Counted from the first letter of the stretch, positions 31,838-43,850 are shown. The stretch is DNA of 64,000 nt from Choristoneura fumiferana (GCF_025370935.1 NC_133491.1:3064960-3128959); one strand, 5' to 3'. Notes: generated from the letters alone by a model not told the origin. Program-made: numbers and translations.

Positions 31838-32098
31838 TGTCGTCCAGACCAGAAGAAGGCCAGATGCGCGGGAAGGGCGGATGGGGCCAGATGCGCGGGA
31901 AGGGCGGATGGGGCCAGAAGGTTCTCGAATGGCGTCCGCGGACCGGGAGACGAGCTGTCGGTAGGCCTCCAACAAGATGGAGCGACGACTTGGTTAAGAT
32001 CGCGGGATCGCGGTGGATGCGGAAAGCACAAGACCGGTCTGAGTGGAGAGCCTTGGGGGAGGCCTATGTCCAGCAGTGGACGTCTTTCGGCTGACATG
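31838..32098 (+). pseudogene. RTE-type LINE ORF2 C-terminus and 3' end
   Basis: VLEWRPRTGRRAVGRPPTRW, SRWMRKAQDRSEWRALGEAY, VQQWTSFG and a stop: the usual RTE ORF2 tail. In front of it a 27-bp unit (start GATGCGCGGGAAGGGCGGAT) is tandemly repeated in frame at 31863-31916. Confidence 0.75.
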
Positions 32099-32644
32099 AT
32101 GAAAGACTGTCGTACTTATCGAAAAATCTGACGTATATTCCCAGCCTTAATATTATCACAAACGTACTTTCACAGCTAACCTACGTATCGGTATTTCACT
32201 AGTAGATATTTCTCCTAAATCTTATTTGCCCAAATAGACCTAAGAGGTCATAATGTCTGTGACACCCGTGTCGCGAGATGACGTGACACCAACGCCACAT
32301 TGACATGTTTACTTCGCAACGCCATTATATATACTTAGTAATTTATTACATTTTTGATTGAAAATACTCGATAATCCGAATTTTCCACCTACAAGTTGTC
32401 GACTCGGATTGACTACTTAATTTTTTACGCTCTTTAATTTGATGTGCATTTCGTTCGAGTCTACCGTAGACCGGTACGAAATTATTAATATAGATTATCG
32501 CCTTCACAGCCAACACTATGTTGAGCAGACACTGCTTCACACTTTCTTAAAAAAAAAAAAAAACTATTGTCTATGTCCATATGTTCTGTAATCCTATTGC
32601 AAGTTGTGAATAAATTTCTATTTTCATTTATAATATTTTTTCCA

Positions 32645-32737
32645 GAAATTCCTGATGAAACCAAGTGCCGAGCCAAAAGGAAGACAAAGGCATCTGTCGT
32701 CAATGGAACACCTTCGAGTAATTGTCAAACATGACAA
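32645..32737 (+). other. exon-like fragment
   Basis: TTTTTTCCAG precedes a short open frame (EIPDETKCRAKRKTKAS...) ending in TGA at 32738. It may be a stray exon of the DUF4806-like material, but similarity is too short to claim. 32100-32640 and 32850-33290 show no other features. Confidence 0.25.
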
Positions 32738-33299
32738 ACAAACTTCTTCGCGTCCCAGCAAAAATGTTCAACAGTCAGATCATCCTATTACCCAAAGCGA
32801 CAAATTTCAAAATACTAAGCTAAGTTTATTTTGCCTTAGCACAATTTAGTTGAGAATAATAATATTTTCGAGTCAAAACTTTCGACGTAGAACGGACAAA
32901 AAAATGACCCATAACCAAAACCTTTGCACATCTCAGGTCGAAAAGCAGCCTAAAGGGAGAAGCAACAGGATAAGTGAGTTCTTTAGTAATATCTGAAGAA
33001 AATTACAGGATAACATTAGACATTCTTTCCAAAAGTTACGAAAATAAAACTATAGTTATCAATCACCATCTGAAAATTTCATATAATATTCCACAATAAC
33101 TTTTTATTTTTATTAATTTAAAAGAATAATTTGTTGTATTACAACAGTTTAGATTCACTCAAAGCGTTAGAACGCCAGTGGACTCATGGTAATATTCTCT
33201 TATATTAATCAACCGCTAGTTGCAAACTGCAGACCGCAAGCGACACAATATCTACCTATGGTTCTGTATGATACACATACACTCAGAATTCGAACAAGA

Positions 33300-33505
33300 C
33301 TTAGTAGACTAGTGGTTTGTGAGAGCCTATCAGAGACTGTAGGTTCAAATCCGGGCTCGCATATGACTTTTCGGAATCCCTATGCGAAATTACATTCATA
33401 CCACAATTTTTACGGTGAAGAGAAACATCTTGAGGAACCCTGCACATATATGCGAAGCAATTAAATGGTGTGTTTAATTTCAAAATGCACACTGGGCCTG
33501 CATCT
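33300..33505 (+). repeat. tRNA-derived SINE, diverged
   Basis: A-box-like TAGTAGACTAGTGGTTTG and B-box GGTTCAAATCC, then ATGCGAAATTACATTC and GAGGAACCCTGCACA: the plus-strand version of the SINE at 39.0 kb. Its tail may continue at 33640-33700. Confidence 0.6.
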
Positions 33506-34698
33506 CAGATATCCTTCCAATATAGCCACCTTTTATTTGTGTTTTAGCTAACAATTTCTACTAACATACCTTTATAACTAACACCTAATATGGATCACAT
33601 GGTCTGAAATAAACAGTTTTTATTTATTTTTATTTTATTTTATTGCAGGCCTCGAGCCCTCTTGTTAGGAGGGCCTGTGCTGAGCAATGGGACCGATGGG
33701 ATGTATGTAGGCCGGAATTTAGGACATTCCAAATTCACAACTGTTACTTGAAGTAGCATTACAGAATATATAATAGTACTAACGTACAGAATAGCCACGC
33801 TCTGCCCCGCACCGGTTCGAGTTACCCCACCCCTCAAGCGCAGATTGCAGGAAAACCGCAGGAAAGCAGTCGGGTGCGCAACGCGATGTATGTCGGCCGC
33901 ACGGGACCAAGTTCGGGAGCAATAATTTTGCGAAATGGTAACGGTACCCTACCTACTTCCTTTTTCTAAATAAATAATGATTTCTGAAATTATCGCGATT
34001 AATACATGAAATAACTACTAATTCGTTTAAGTTTGTAGTCGTATATATATTGTAATTGAAAATAATAATGCTTAAAGGCACAGACAGACACATTTGAATT
34101 AGGTTTAAATTAATAGATAATAGGCCATACCTACATAATATAAGTACCTTTAAATGTCATTGGTAGCACTTATTAGGGTTTTATGATAGTCAGCCCTGTG
34201 TATCTTACGCACACATTGACGCGTGTACAGACGTCGTCGTGCCTATGTAGATTCAAGAATGCGTATTTTGTACGGCGTGGCCGCTGTGTGGTAGCATAAT
34301 AAATAAATAAAGACAGAAACCACCACTTAGAGTCCCTTGTTTTCGGTTTTCTATCTGCGTAATTTTTCTACCAATATAAAGTTAAAGAATAAAGGAATAA
34401 AATGTATAAAGCAAAACCACCCAAGCGATTTTTTACAATGACTAATACTAACACTAGGTAGTTAGGTTTTTCGCAACTATGACTTACTGCGTCTATTTTG
34501 CCTGACGTTGTATAAGTATTGCTATCTTAAGCATGTGTATATTATCATTGAAAAAAAAATCCCTCGAGCTTGCTAAGCTATCCAAATAGTTAAAAATTGT
34601 TTAATAAACAATACTTCATTTACATCAGCGTCACCTAAAGGACTTCATATGATTTACCTTGAAAAATCTGTCCAAAATACATTACAACATGTAAACAC
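33506..34698. other. spacer downstream of MYG1
   Basis: No genes seen. A TTTAAT at 34600-34605 reads ATTAAA on the minus strand and could be the MYG1 poly-A signal. Confidence 0.35.
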
Positions 34699-37600
34699 TT
34701 AATCGGCTTTTAAACTGGCCACTGCCATTTCTAAGGCGCCTTGGCGGGATGTGTTGCCTCCTATAAAGCCTGTGCTGTGGCAGAATATGCAGTTTTTGAT
34801 TCCAGCGACCTCGCTCAACATCTCATCTCGAACTCCCCACCAGTCCTTGTGGAGGGGCTTCCTGAAATATAAACATACAGTTGATTCAGCAAATGGCTAG
34901 CATATTATTGCGATCATTTGCCCAAATAAGTAACCATGCTAGACACAGGTCTCCTTTTAAAACGAGAGTTATACGCTGCAGTATTTTTCTCCATCACAAA
35001 GTAATGCAATGAGGGCTATCGTTTTTTGTCTTTCTAGATGGCGCCACTATGCGTGAGGTTTTTAAGTGTGGCTTTCAAAGTCTGTTATTACGAGCGTGAA
35101 AACAAAGTTTAGATTAAAATCATATGTAATACACCTTAAAACCGTACTATAAAAATATCGAGCAACCACAGTGTTGCGTAGTTCCGTTTTGTTCGGAAAA
35201 AAAGGGAGGAAAAAAGTTTCCGAAAGACAAAACTGTCACAAAACACAGACATGCATTGCCCCGTAACGCAGAATTGCCATAATTAATTTCAGGTAATGCA
35301 AAATATTCATAAAATTATTCTAATTTTAAATAAAGCCGCGTAGCTCGCCCAAAAACTATGTGATTTGACATTTCGGAGACCTCACGCTACACTAGGGCCC
35401 TAGCGGCGAATTCATACGCGATAGCCCTCATTAATTAACAAAATCCTACTTATCTTACTTTATCCCACTAATATTATAAATGCGAAAGTTTGTAAGTCTA
35501 TTTGTTTGTTTGTTACTTCATCACGTCTAAACCATTAACCCAATTTAGATGAAATTCGGTATACAGATAAATAAACTAATATTCCCCACGGGATAGGGAT
35601 TAAATCTCGATATAACAACAGCTGGGCTTAGAGTCACGAAATTTGGTACCTTTGGTAGCTGGATGTCTGGAATAACATATGGCTACTTTTTATTCTGATA
35701 TTCCCACAGGACAGGGATAAAATCTTGAAATTTCCACTGCTGCACGCTGGGTTTAGTTTTGAAATTTTGTAGTTGTTCTTAACACAACCTCAATGAAGAA
35801 CACAATATACATTTTGGGATTTCCCAGGGGAATTTTGTAAAATCTCGGAATTTCAATTGTAACTACCAGATCAAAAAGTTTAACTGTGCAAAGCCACAGG
35901 TAAACTCTAGTTTACGTATATACAGGAACTGCAGACTAGTGCTTGAACTAGGGGAACCTATCTCATGGGAATTGACCAATTGACCTGTAGTGCCTTATTT
36001 TCAGTCTATATCTTAACTGTCAATCATATTTACTCTCTACACTTTAGGTATAAGTTTTGAATAATATATTGTAACTTATAACAATGGCGACTAACAGAAA
36101 CCGGCCATCACTCAAATATTCATTACAATAACAAAAATAATCACCTGGTAACAAAGCTGTAGGGGCTAACGGGAACAGCTTGCACTCTCCAAGAGTTCGG
36201 CTTATCGTTGAACAACACAAATTTGATCTCATGCCCAATCCCCATTTCAGTCTCCAAGTCAAACAGATGCTCTTTCCACGGAAACCTTTCCTTGAACTCC
36301 AGTATCTGCCCAGAGTCATGCACTTCAAATCTATTTTCTAAAGAAGACTTGACATAATCCCTTGCAGGAAGCCAGACCGAGATAAAATTGTTAGTTACAT
36401 AAAGAAACTCTTCGCTAACAAGTTTCATAGCTTTCTTGAATATCTCATCAAGATTGATTGATAAGTTAGAGTTCCATTCTGGATTTAAGCGTGCTACTCT
36501 GTTACTAATATGCGTTCTGATCTTATATTTAGGTTCTTGATCAGTCATGGGTACTCCATTGTCTATTGCATCAATTTCTTCAATAAAGTTTTCGTAAACT
36601 TTTTTGTAGATAATTCTAAGATCGTCAGGTAGGAGTGGGCACTCCTTTGGAGCAATTGTTTGAATAACTTGTTCACCATAGTAAGTATATATGAGGCCAG
36701 CAGAACTCAACCTAGAAAAATATGAAACTATATTTTAATCTCTAACTCTCTCCTTCAGCCCACGGTAATTACCCAAAGGAAGTGTAAGTGGGCTATACAC
36801 ATATGCTGCAGTAGTGATGGAAGATGGGGGAAGGCTGTGATCGAGTAGAGACCCAGAACTGGGGGAAGAAATGTTGGTAGGCAGGTGATGAGGTGGACTG
36901 ACAACCTGGTAAAAGTGGTGGGAAGTGGCAAGCAATGCAGGATGCCTATATTCGAATTCAATGGAATTAAGCAATCTGGTAAACAAATGTGGTGACTGAC
37001 ATTGACACTTGGCTGACTGACTGACTGACTGATGTTGGCTCTAGTGATACTTATCAATCAGCAGTAAATAATTATTTTGAATTTATTCATATTTCATTAT
37101 TTAATGTTTTCCCTAAGTTTCACATTCCTAACTTAAAACATAACGTTTTTCTTGTACGAATTTCCACCAACCTAGCAATAATTTTGTCAAGTTTTCGAAA
37201 AACTAATAAAACCCTCATTTTAAAACATATAAAAGGAAACAAATTATCAACCCACGGCAATTTGGATTTCAGTAAAAAATAGGGACTAAAGAAGCTATTG
37301 TTTGATCTTAGCTCTGCTTTTGACACGGTAGACCATGAAATTCTTATGCGGAAGTTAGATTTTTAATTCCGCCGTGGGTGGAGACACAGGTCAAAAGTTT
37401 TAAAACAACCAACATTAATGGGACAGTAAAATTAGAATAAAAAAAGTTATTTCAGTTATAAGATTGTGTTGTGACCTCTTTCTTGGTCATTACATCTGAT
37501 GTGTTGATTTAACTGGTTGCTAAAATGGTTTTGACTGTAGTATGTTATTGTCTGTTAAACTTACTTGATTTTGTATTTATCACCAAGCTCGGGTCTTAAG

Positions 37601-38211
37601 GAGCTCAAGGTCTCAGCAAACTCCCTCTGGTGATGGTCATAGCGCTTTGTCTCATGGTTGAACTCAGCACCAACATCCACTACTATGTCACAAGTCTTGA
37701 GCTTCTGCATATCTCGAGTCCGAATGATTTCAGCATCCTTATACTCAGGCAGCTGCTTGAGCATGAAGCAGGCCAAAACTTCATCACAATGGAAAACACC
37801 ATCATGGGTCCCGATCTAGAAAAAATATATGGATTAAAAAGAAGGAATTCAGAGTTTTATTCCGAAATCGATTGCGGTTGAACGAATTCACGCCGCGCCG
37901 AGTTTAATAAACACCTTACTAACGAAACAAACATACCTACCTACTGTCGTTATTATAATAATTATGTAGTTATTTTGATGACGATTCACAATATGGGTCT
38001 TTGAAGTGTGAATGCCTTTATACAAACAACTAAACTGTCTTTATTTATACATACAACTACATCTAAATTAACACAAAAGCCACGTGATTTTACTAACCTT
38101 CATGTTTTGAAAATATGTACTTTTCGAGAACGGACGAGCGGCACCAAGTTTAGAATGTTTCACGGAAACACGGAATAAAAAAGGGAATAATCGTAAAGAA
38201 TTCCTAAACAT
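34699..38211 (-). CDS. MYG1: MYG1 exonuclease (UPF0160), four exons
   Basis: Coding exons: 38211-38098, 37815-37565, 36711-36145 and 34861-34699. Donors and acceptors are canonical and phases agree, giving 364 residues (animal MYG1 is about 370-380). Exon 1 (38 codons) is a basic, Arg/Ser/Phe-rich, acid-free presequence starting MFRNSLRLFPF, typical of mitochondrial targeting. Exon 2 holds GTHDGVFHCDE, VDVGAEF and YDHHQ, the metal-binding motifs of this DHH-like 3'-5' RNA exonuclease. Exon 3 begins LSSAGLIYTYYGEQVI. Exon 4 ends with HSTGFIGGNTSRQGALEMA. MYG1 processes RNA in nucleus and mitochondria of animals. I chose ATG 38211 because the upstream frame is read from it without a stop; an internal ATG (last-but-one codon of exon 1) could give a non-mitochondrial form. 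Introns hold a THAP-exon MITE, a Lep1-like repeat and a LINE fragment. Confidence 0.95.
35008..35432 (+). mobile_element. 425-bp TIR element carrying a THAP first exon (copy A)
   Basis: Ends AATGAGGGCTATCG and its reverse complement. Inside, about 35170-35280, a plus-strand frame reads CCVVPFCSEKKGGKKFPKDK, the start of a THAP finger, without its ATG. It lies in MYG1 intron 3. It is closely related to 39747-40173 (opposite orientation). No convincing target duplication. Confidence 0.75.
35455..35640 (-). repeat. Lep1/Helitron-like short repeat
   Basis: ACTAATATTATAAATGCGAAAGT at one end, then GATGAAATTCGGTAT and CCCACGGGATAGGG: the minus-strand form of the 'tttgcccgcggcttcgcc' repeat at 50.1 and 59.0 kb. 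The Helitron attribution is from memory of lepidopteran repeats. Confidence 0.5.
37230..37365 (+). pseudogene. non-LTR reverse transcriptase fragment in MYG1 intron 2
   Basis: CAATTTGGATTTCAG...GGGACTAAAGAAGC reads QFGFQ..GTKEA, then LFDLSSAFDTVDHEILMRKL in a neighbouring phase, the A block of LINE reverse transcriptases. Part of the intervening domain is deleted. Confidence 0.65.
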
Positions 38212-38420
38212 TACACAGTTAACGACAATAACAGGACGTGGCAAGTAATCAGTTACTTACAGCACAAAACGCAAAACGAACGACGCTCCGACGACGGACA
38301 ACACAACAGACTCAATCAAAGCAAAGTAAATACGTCACCCAAAACGAAAAAAGCTATCGCAATTAGTCACAGAGTACTTTGTATATTATACTACTCTTTG
38401 CTTTATAATATATGGGAACA
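38212..38420 (-). promoter_or_regulatory. MYG1 5' flank
   Basis: Immediately upstream of the MYG1 start on the minus strand; richer in CpG (CGACGCTCCGACGACGG) than its surroundings. No TATA box is evident. 38420-38990 holds no gene; an ATCGATTT pair lies at 38544-38567. Confidence 0.3.
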
Positions 38421-39000
38421 ATTAGTCGCAAACGCAAAGCGGCAAAGCCTGTAATTCGCCATCTTGAATTGAATGAACGAAAACGATTGAATGGGTAACG
38501 TAGGGCTGACCTATGCGAGGAAAACCGTAAATCGCTAACAGAATCGATTTAGTATAATCGATTTTTATGTCTTTACACGTACATTTTAATAACAACAATT
38601 CATTTTTTATTGAAGGATTTGTATGAAATTATCTTATATCTTTACATCATAAATTCTATCAAATTTATTAATTACCTCAACAAAATTTTGATAATGTGCT
38701 GTTAGCTTTATACTGTAATTATCAAAATCAAAACGTCAATCAGTGCCAAATTGTCCAAATTAAGGTGTGGACACCACCATTACCTCTCATATTTCGTTTT
38801 CTAGTTTTTTTTTACCGTACAACGGCAAAACCTACTAGATACTGGCAAAATTGTTCTCCAATGGACAGAGCCATATTTTTCTAAAAATCTAATCTAATCT
38901 AAGGTGCGGACATACTATTTAAAACCCGACGCCACGCCACACTTGTACACGCTACCCAACGCATGTCAGTACTAATCAGGCCCTTATTTTATTTTAATAT

Positions 39001-39306
39001 CATCATCATCATCCCAGCCTATATACGTCCCACTGCTGGGCACAGGCCTCCTCTTGGAATGAGAGGGCTTGGGCCGTAGTTCCCACGCGGGCCCAGTGCG
39101 GATTGGGAACTTCACACACACCATTGAATTCCTTCGCAGGTTTGTGCAGGTTTCCTCACAATGCTTTCCTTCACCGTAAAGCTCGTGGTAAATTTCAAAT
39201 GTAATTTCGCACATGAATTCCGAAAAACTTAGAGGTGCGAGCCGGGATTTCAACCCACGATCCTCTGCTTGAGAGGCCATAGGTCAAACCACTCGGCCAC
39301 CACAGC
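39001..39306 (-). repeat. tRNA-derived SINE, near full length
   Basis: On the minus strand the head has an A box (TGGCCGAGTGG) and a B-box-like GGGTTGAAATCC. The body is followed by a tail ending GGCTGGGATGATGATGATG. Other copies: 47057-47349 and 53150-53421 (minus); 33300, 48333, 49040, 52770 and 60805 (plus); 43140-43215 (minus, partial). Confidence 0.8.
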
Positions 39307-39344
39307 ATCATTATTATATTATATTTTAATATGGCCGGGCCCTT

Positions 39345-39475
39345 TACTAAGAAGTGCAAAATTCGAACTTCGTATTTTGGCGTCCCGCTGACGCTTATAT
39401 TATTTAATACGAGAGTGAGAGGGACGGAACGACACGAATTTCGATTTTAGAATTTTGTAGTAGCCCCGTAGTTAC
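39345..39475. repeat. short palindromic repeat (CGAAGTTCG family)
   Basis: TTACTAAGAAGTGCAAAATTCG, CGTCCCGCTGACGC, TTTAATACGAGAGTG, GAGGGACGG and TTTGTAGTAGCCC. Same family as 23306-23430. Just beyond, 39537-39586 is a small AT-rich hairpin (CCTTTGAGTATTTAT ... ATAAATACTCAAAGG). Confidence 0.55.
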
Positions 39476-39746
39476 AGTAGAAATATGCGTCAGACGACAT
39501 GGCGTGGCGTCGCGTTAAAGTAGTATTATTCCGCCTTTACCTTTGAGTATTTATCTATATAAATACATAAATAAATAAATACTCAAAGGCCTTTACTGAT
39601 TCGCAGCGCTACTGCCAACGTTTGTCTAACTAGCTTCCATGATTATTCTTTATTACATTAATATAGATATAGAATAGATAAATAAATGGTGTTGCAGGTG
39701 TCTATGGGCGGTGGTGATCTCTTACCATCAGGAGACCGACTTGCTC

Positions 39747-40173
39747 AATGAGGGCTATCGCGAATGAATTCGCCGCTAGAGGCGCTAGTGTAGCGTGAGG
39801 TCTCCGAAATGTCAAATCTCATAGTTTTTGGGTGAGCTACGCGGGTTTATTTATAATTAGAATAATTTTGTGAATATTTTGCAATATCTGAAATTAATTA
39901 TGGCAAATATGCGTTCCGGGGCAATGAATGTCTGTGTTTTGAGACAGTTTTGTTTTTCGGAAACCTTTGTCCTCCCTTTTTTCCGAACAAAACAGGGACT
40001 ATGCAACACTGTGGCATGCTCGTTATTTATATGGTACGGTTTTAAGGTGTATTAAATATGATTTTAATCTAAACTTTGTTTTCACGCCCGTAATAACAGA
40101 CTTTCAAAACCATACTTAAAAACCTCATGCAACAGTGCGCCATCTAGTGAGACAAAAAACGATAGCCCTCATT
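39747..40173 (-). mobile_element. 427-bp TIR element carrying a THAP first exon (copy B)
   Basis: AATGAGGGCTATCG at one end, CGATAGCCCTCATT at the other. The minus strand encodes an ATG-initiated THAP start (MPQCC, C-SEK) at about 40018-39940. It interrupts a short host repeat (GTGTCTATGGGCGGTGGTGATC ... GCCATCCAGTCGAATAAA). Confidence 0.75.
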
Positions 40174-40310
40174 GCCATCCAGTCGAATAAAAAAATATAA
40201 AAATATATATATATATATATATTTAAAAAAATACAATGTTATAACTTACCTACACATTACATAACATTAAACTAAAGATAAATTCAAATTAGAATAGATT
40301 AGTTCGTATT

Positions 40311-40794
40311 AGTACATTGTGTCTTAAGGGCGGTAAACAAGGAATTACGAACGAGTCTATTAGAAGCCCGAAGTCGAAGACTGAGGGCTTTAATGAGTCG
40401 ATGTTCGTAATTCTAGTACCGCCCGTGCAACATACAATGTTTTTCATCACATTTGCGAGTAAAACTGTATATTTGTAAAAGAAAAACTAAATTTTTTATC
40501 AAAAATTGCCGATACCGCGGATTACGCTCTTGGCAGCGCCAGCCTCCGCGCCACCCCACCCCACGCAGCATGTGCCCGACGTGCGCGCGCCGCGCTCCTG
40601 CACGCCATGCAGTATCACACTCATTTACGGATATACAATTTTATTCGCAAATGCGATGAAAAACATTGTATGTCGCACGGGCGGTACTAGAATTACGAAC
40701 ATCGACTCATTAAAGCCCTCAGTCTTCGACTTCGGGCTTCTAATAGACTCTCGTTCGTAATTCCTTGCTTACCGCCCTTAAAACACAATGTACT
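40311..40794. mobile_element. foldback element with ~150-bp arms and a GC-rich insert
   Basis: Arms 40311-40458 and 40644-40794 are near-perfect reverse complements (AGTACATTGT, GGGCGGTA, GAATTACGAAC, AAGCCCGAAGTCGAAGACTGA). The middle (40505-40610) is GC-rich. Read on the minus strand it resembles the coding-like insert of the relative at 62.1-62.6 kb (GGCGCTGCCAAGAGCG). Confidence 0.75.
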
Positions 40795-40864
40795 ATTTTT
40801 TTAACGGCTAAATCCACAAGACGATTTTTTTAAACTAACAAATATTGGCTAAATAAAATTTATT

Positions 40865-41275
40865 AACCCCCGACGCAAAAAGAGGGGTGTTATAAGTTTG
40901 ACCGCTATGTGTGTCTGTGTGTCTGTATGTCTGTGTGTCTGTGTGTCTGTCTGTGGCACCGTAGGTCTTAAACGGGTGGACCGATTTGAATGCGGTTTTT
41001 TTTATTTGAAGCTGGGTTTCTAGCGATGGATCTTAGACATGTTTTATCAAAATCGGTTCAGCCGTTTCAAGATCATTAGCTCTTTTTAACCCCCGACGCA
41101 AAAAGAGGGGTGATATAAGTTTGACCGCTATGTGTGTCTGTGTGTCTGTATGTCTGTGTGTCTGTGTGTCTGTCTGTGGCACCGTAGCTCTTAAACGGGT
41201 GGACCGATTTGAATGCGGTTTTTTTTATTTGAAGCTGGGTTTCTAGCGATGGATCTTAGACATGTTTTATGTTCG
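40865..41275 (+). repeat. tandem duplication, 223-bp period
   Basis: AACCCCCGACGCAAAAAGAG starts at 40865 and again at 41088, followed by TGACCGCTATGTGTGTCTG, (TGTCTGTG)n and GGACCGATTTGAATGCGG. The second copy is shorter. A diverged relative lies at 54015-54180. Confidence 0.8.
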
Positions 41276-41401
41276 CTGCGGTAGGAATCTTAGACGCATA
41301 TGTAATGGGTATTTACTTTACTATCAAACATATTTGGGACCTAAAATTTGAAACACCCATGTATGCTATATAACTATGCAAGATTATGGAATTCTCGGCC
41401 T

Positions 41402-42100
41402 GATGCTACAGCCAGGATATCCAGAACACTAGTAAGTACACTCTTGATAAAACTATAGCAGATATATCGTGTTTGGATTTGTTTTGATCAGTATTTGATT
41501 CTATATACAATGCAATGGTGGCAACAGGATGAGCTGATGCTGCAGCCAGGATATCCAGCACACTAGTACACTCTATAAAAAATAATAGCACATATGTCGT
41601 GTTTGATTCCTTTTGATCAGTATTTGATTCTACATACAATGCAATGGTGGCAACAGGATGAGCTGATGCTGCAGCCAGGATATCCAGCACACTAGTACAC
41701 TCTATAAAAAATAATAGCACATATGTCGTGTTTGATTCCTTTTGATCAGTATTTGATTCTACATACAATGCAATGGTGGCATCACGATGAGCTGATGCTG
41801 CAGCCAGGATATCCAGCACACTAGTACACTTTATAAAAAATAATAGCACATATGTTTTTTTGGATTCGTTTGGATCAGTAACTGATTCTACATACAATAC
41901 AGTGGTGGCAACTCAACGAGCTGATGCTGCATCCAGGATATCCAGCACACCAGTATACTCTTGAAAAAATAATAGCAGATATGTCGTGTTTGATTCCTTT
42001 TGATCAGTATTTGATTCTACATACAATGCAGTGGTGGCAACACGATGACCTGATGCTGCAGCCAGGATATCCGACACACTAGTACACTTTTAAAAAAATA
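41402..42100. repeat. tandem array, 129-bp unit, about 5.3 copies
   Basis: GATGCTGCAGCCAGGATATCC starts at 41536, 41665, 41794, 41923 and 42052 (exactly 129 bp apart), with a longer first unit (134 bp) from 41402. The unit equals 43 codons, so the minus strand is open for 163 codons with a repeating peptide (ESNTDQKE ... LDILAAASAH). No start context, domain or splice signals support a gene. Confidence 0.9.
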
Positions 42101-43070
42101 ATATACCAGTTGAAAAAACATGAAATAAAAAACTTAAATTAAAAAGTTAAAAAACCCCTGACACCAAAAAACGCCAGCAAAAATAAAAAAACGCCCTAAA
42201 AAAAGGCCGACAAAAAACGCCGCCAAAAAAGACAACTAAAAAGTAAAAAATAATTATGCACTACCTAGCTGTTGCCCGCGACTTCATCTGCAAAGAATTC
42301 GTTTATCACTATCCCGCGGGGACTGTGCTGATTAACCCGCAAAATTAGCCTAATAAGTTTAGTTTTAAGTTTTTGTCTGGTTGTTTCAAATACTATTAAA
42401 ATTAGTAAATGAATTAAAAAAATATTATTATATTTCAATGTGATTCGGGAGACGTCAGTACCAACCCTACTGGATTCAGATACTGCTATTTTTAACCGAC
42501 TTCAAAAAAGGAGCAGGTTCTATGTTCCAATGCTTGTATTTTTTTTAATGTATGTTCGCCGATTACTCGGTCAATGAGGGCTATCGTTCTTTTTCTCACT
42601 AGATGGCGCACTGTTGCGTGAGGTTTTTAAGTATGGCTTTCAAAGTCTGTTATTACGGGCGTGAAAACAAAGTTTAGATTAAAATCATATTTAATACACT
42701 TTAAAACCGTACCTACCATAAAAATATCGAGCATGCCACCTAGAAAAATATTTTCAAGAGTTTTGTAGTTGGTTCCATTTTTTGTTATTTTTTTATTTTT
42801 TTGGAGTCGGTTTTACTTTTTTGTTAAAAAATTTCTTTATTGTAAGTATATCGTACCAGTATTAGTGAGATTTCAGATTACCATATTTTTAAATGTTGAA
42901 AACAACAGTCGTGTCATTTGTATTTTTTATTTTGATATTAAATTAATTATTTTTACTTAAATAATATGAAATGATCCACTATCGATTACTGGTTTGAGGG
43001 TGTAGGGTTGGTTCCGCTCATGTCCCCCAAAGTGTAGTACCCTCGCGGGGGGAGAGGATTACTTATGTCA
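42101..43070 (+). repeat. spacer with Lep1-like and THAP-MITE fragments
   Basis: 42265-42345 is a Lep1-like fragment (CTAGCTGTTGCCCGCGACTTC). 42572-42745 is the left part of the AATGAGGGCTATCG element, with ATCGAGCATGCCAC before it breaks off inside the THAP exon. The rest is AT-rich and empty. Confidence 0.6.
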
Positions 43071-43074
43071 TCTT

Positions 43075-43440
43075 CATCATCATCATGAACAAAGGCCTCC
43101 CACTTAGAACGCCACAACGCATCTTATCTCAGTTTTATTATTTCCATCGTCCTAATATACGTCCACGTGCACAGAGCTCCTCTCAGAATAAGAGGGATTG
43201 GGCCGTAGTGGACTTAAAAAATCTGTAAAAGGAAAGAAAGTAAAAGGAAATATGTACAATAAGCTACTAGCCTTGAGAGCCTCGCAAACTTGCGCGGGTG
43301 CATGGCTTGGCGCCCGTGCGGCGTGCTGTGGTCTCTGCTCCTTACTGTCCCTCTTACTCTCGTATTAAATAGCATAACAGTCAGAGGGAAGGAACGACAC
43401 GAACTTCGATTTTCAAATTTCGTAGTCGCTCTGCTGCTCT
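43075..43440 (-). repeat. cluster of RTE, SINE and palindromic repeat pieces
   Basis: 43075-43135 resembles the RTE/SINE tail (CATCATCATCATGAACAAAGG). 43140-43215 is a SINE tail on the minus strand. 43330-43435 is the CGAAGTTCG-type short repeat (CGTATTAAATAGCATAAC, GAACTTCGATTT). Confidence 0.55.
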
Positions 43441-43532
43441 ATTAGATAGACGCCATGAAACAAGCACGCCGCGCAAACCAAGCTGTGCACCCGTGTCAGT
43501 TCGTAGAGGATCTCATTTGCGGCTTCACTGTC

Positions 43533-43850
43533 GGTCATCATCATGTCAGCCGAAAGACGTCCACTGCTGGACATAGGCCTCCCCCAGGGCTCTCCACTCA
43601 GACCGGTCTTGTGATTTCCGCAACCAACGCGATCCCGCGATCTTAACCAGGTCGTCGTTCCATCTTGTTGGAGGCCTACTGACAGCTCGTGTCCCGGTCC
43701 GCGGACGCCACTCGAGAACTGCCACTTCAGTTTTGCAATTCTTCGGACTATGTCGGTAACCTGAGTTCTACTGCGGATATCCATTTCTGATTCTATCCCG
43801 CAGAGAAACCCCGAGCATACTCGTAGACCGGCAGTCATGCATCCGTATAA
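43533..43850 (-). pseudogene. RTE-type LINE ORF2 C-terminus
   Basis: The minus strand reads RTQVTDIVRRIAKLKWQF and, after one frame change, the WRPRTG ... RWNDDL ... VQQWTS tail ending in the CATCATCATG-type repeat. Truncated in both directions compared with a full RTE. Confidence 0.7.

Noticed and set aside
36735..37326. minus-strand frames of 68-100 codons in MYG1 intron 2
   Set aside because: Low-complexity Pro/Leu peptides between well-defined MYG1 exons; no splice signals that fit, and the region includes a LINE fragment.
41402..42100. CRISPR array
   Set aside because: The whole 129-bp unit is repeated without unique spacers, and the genome is eukaryotic.
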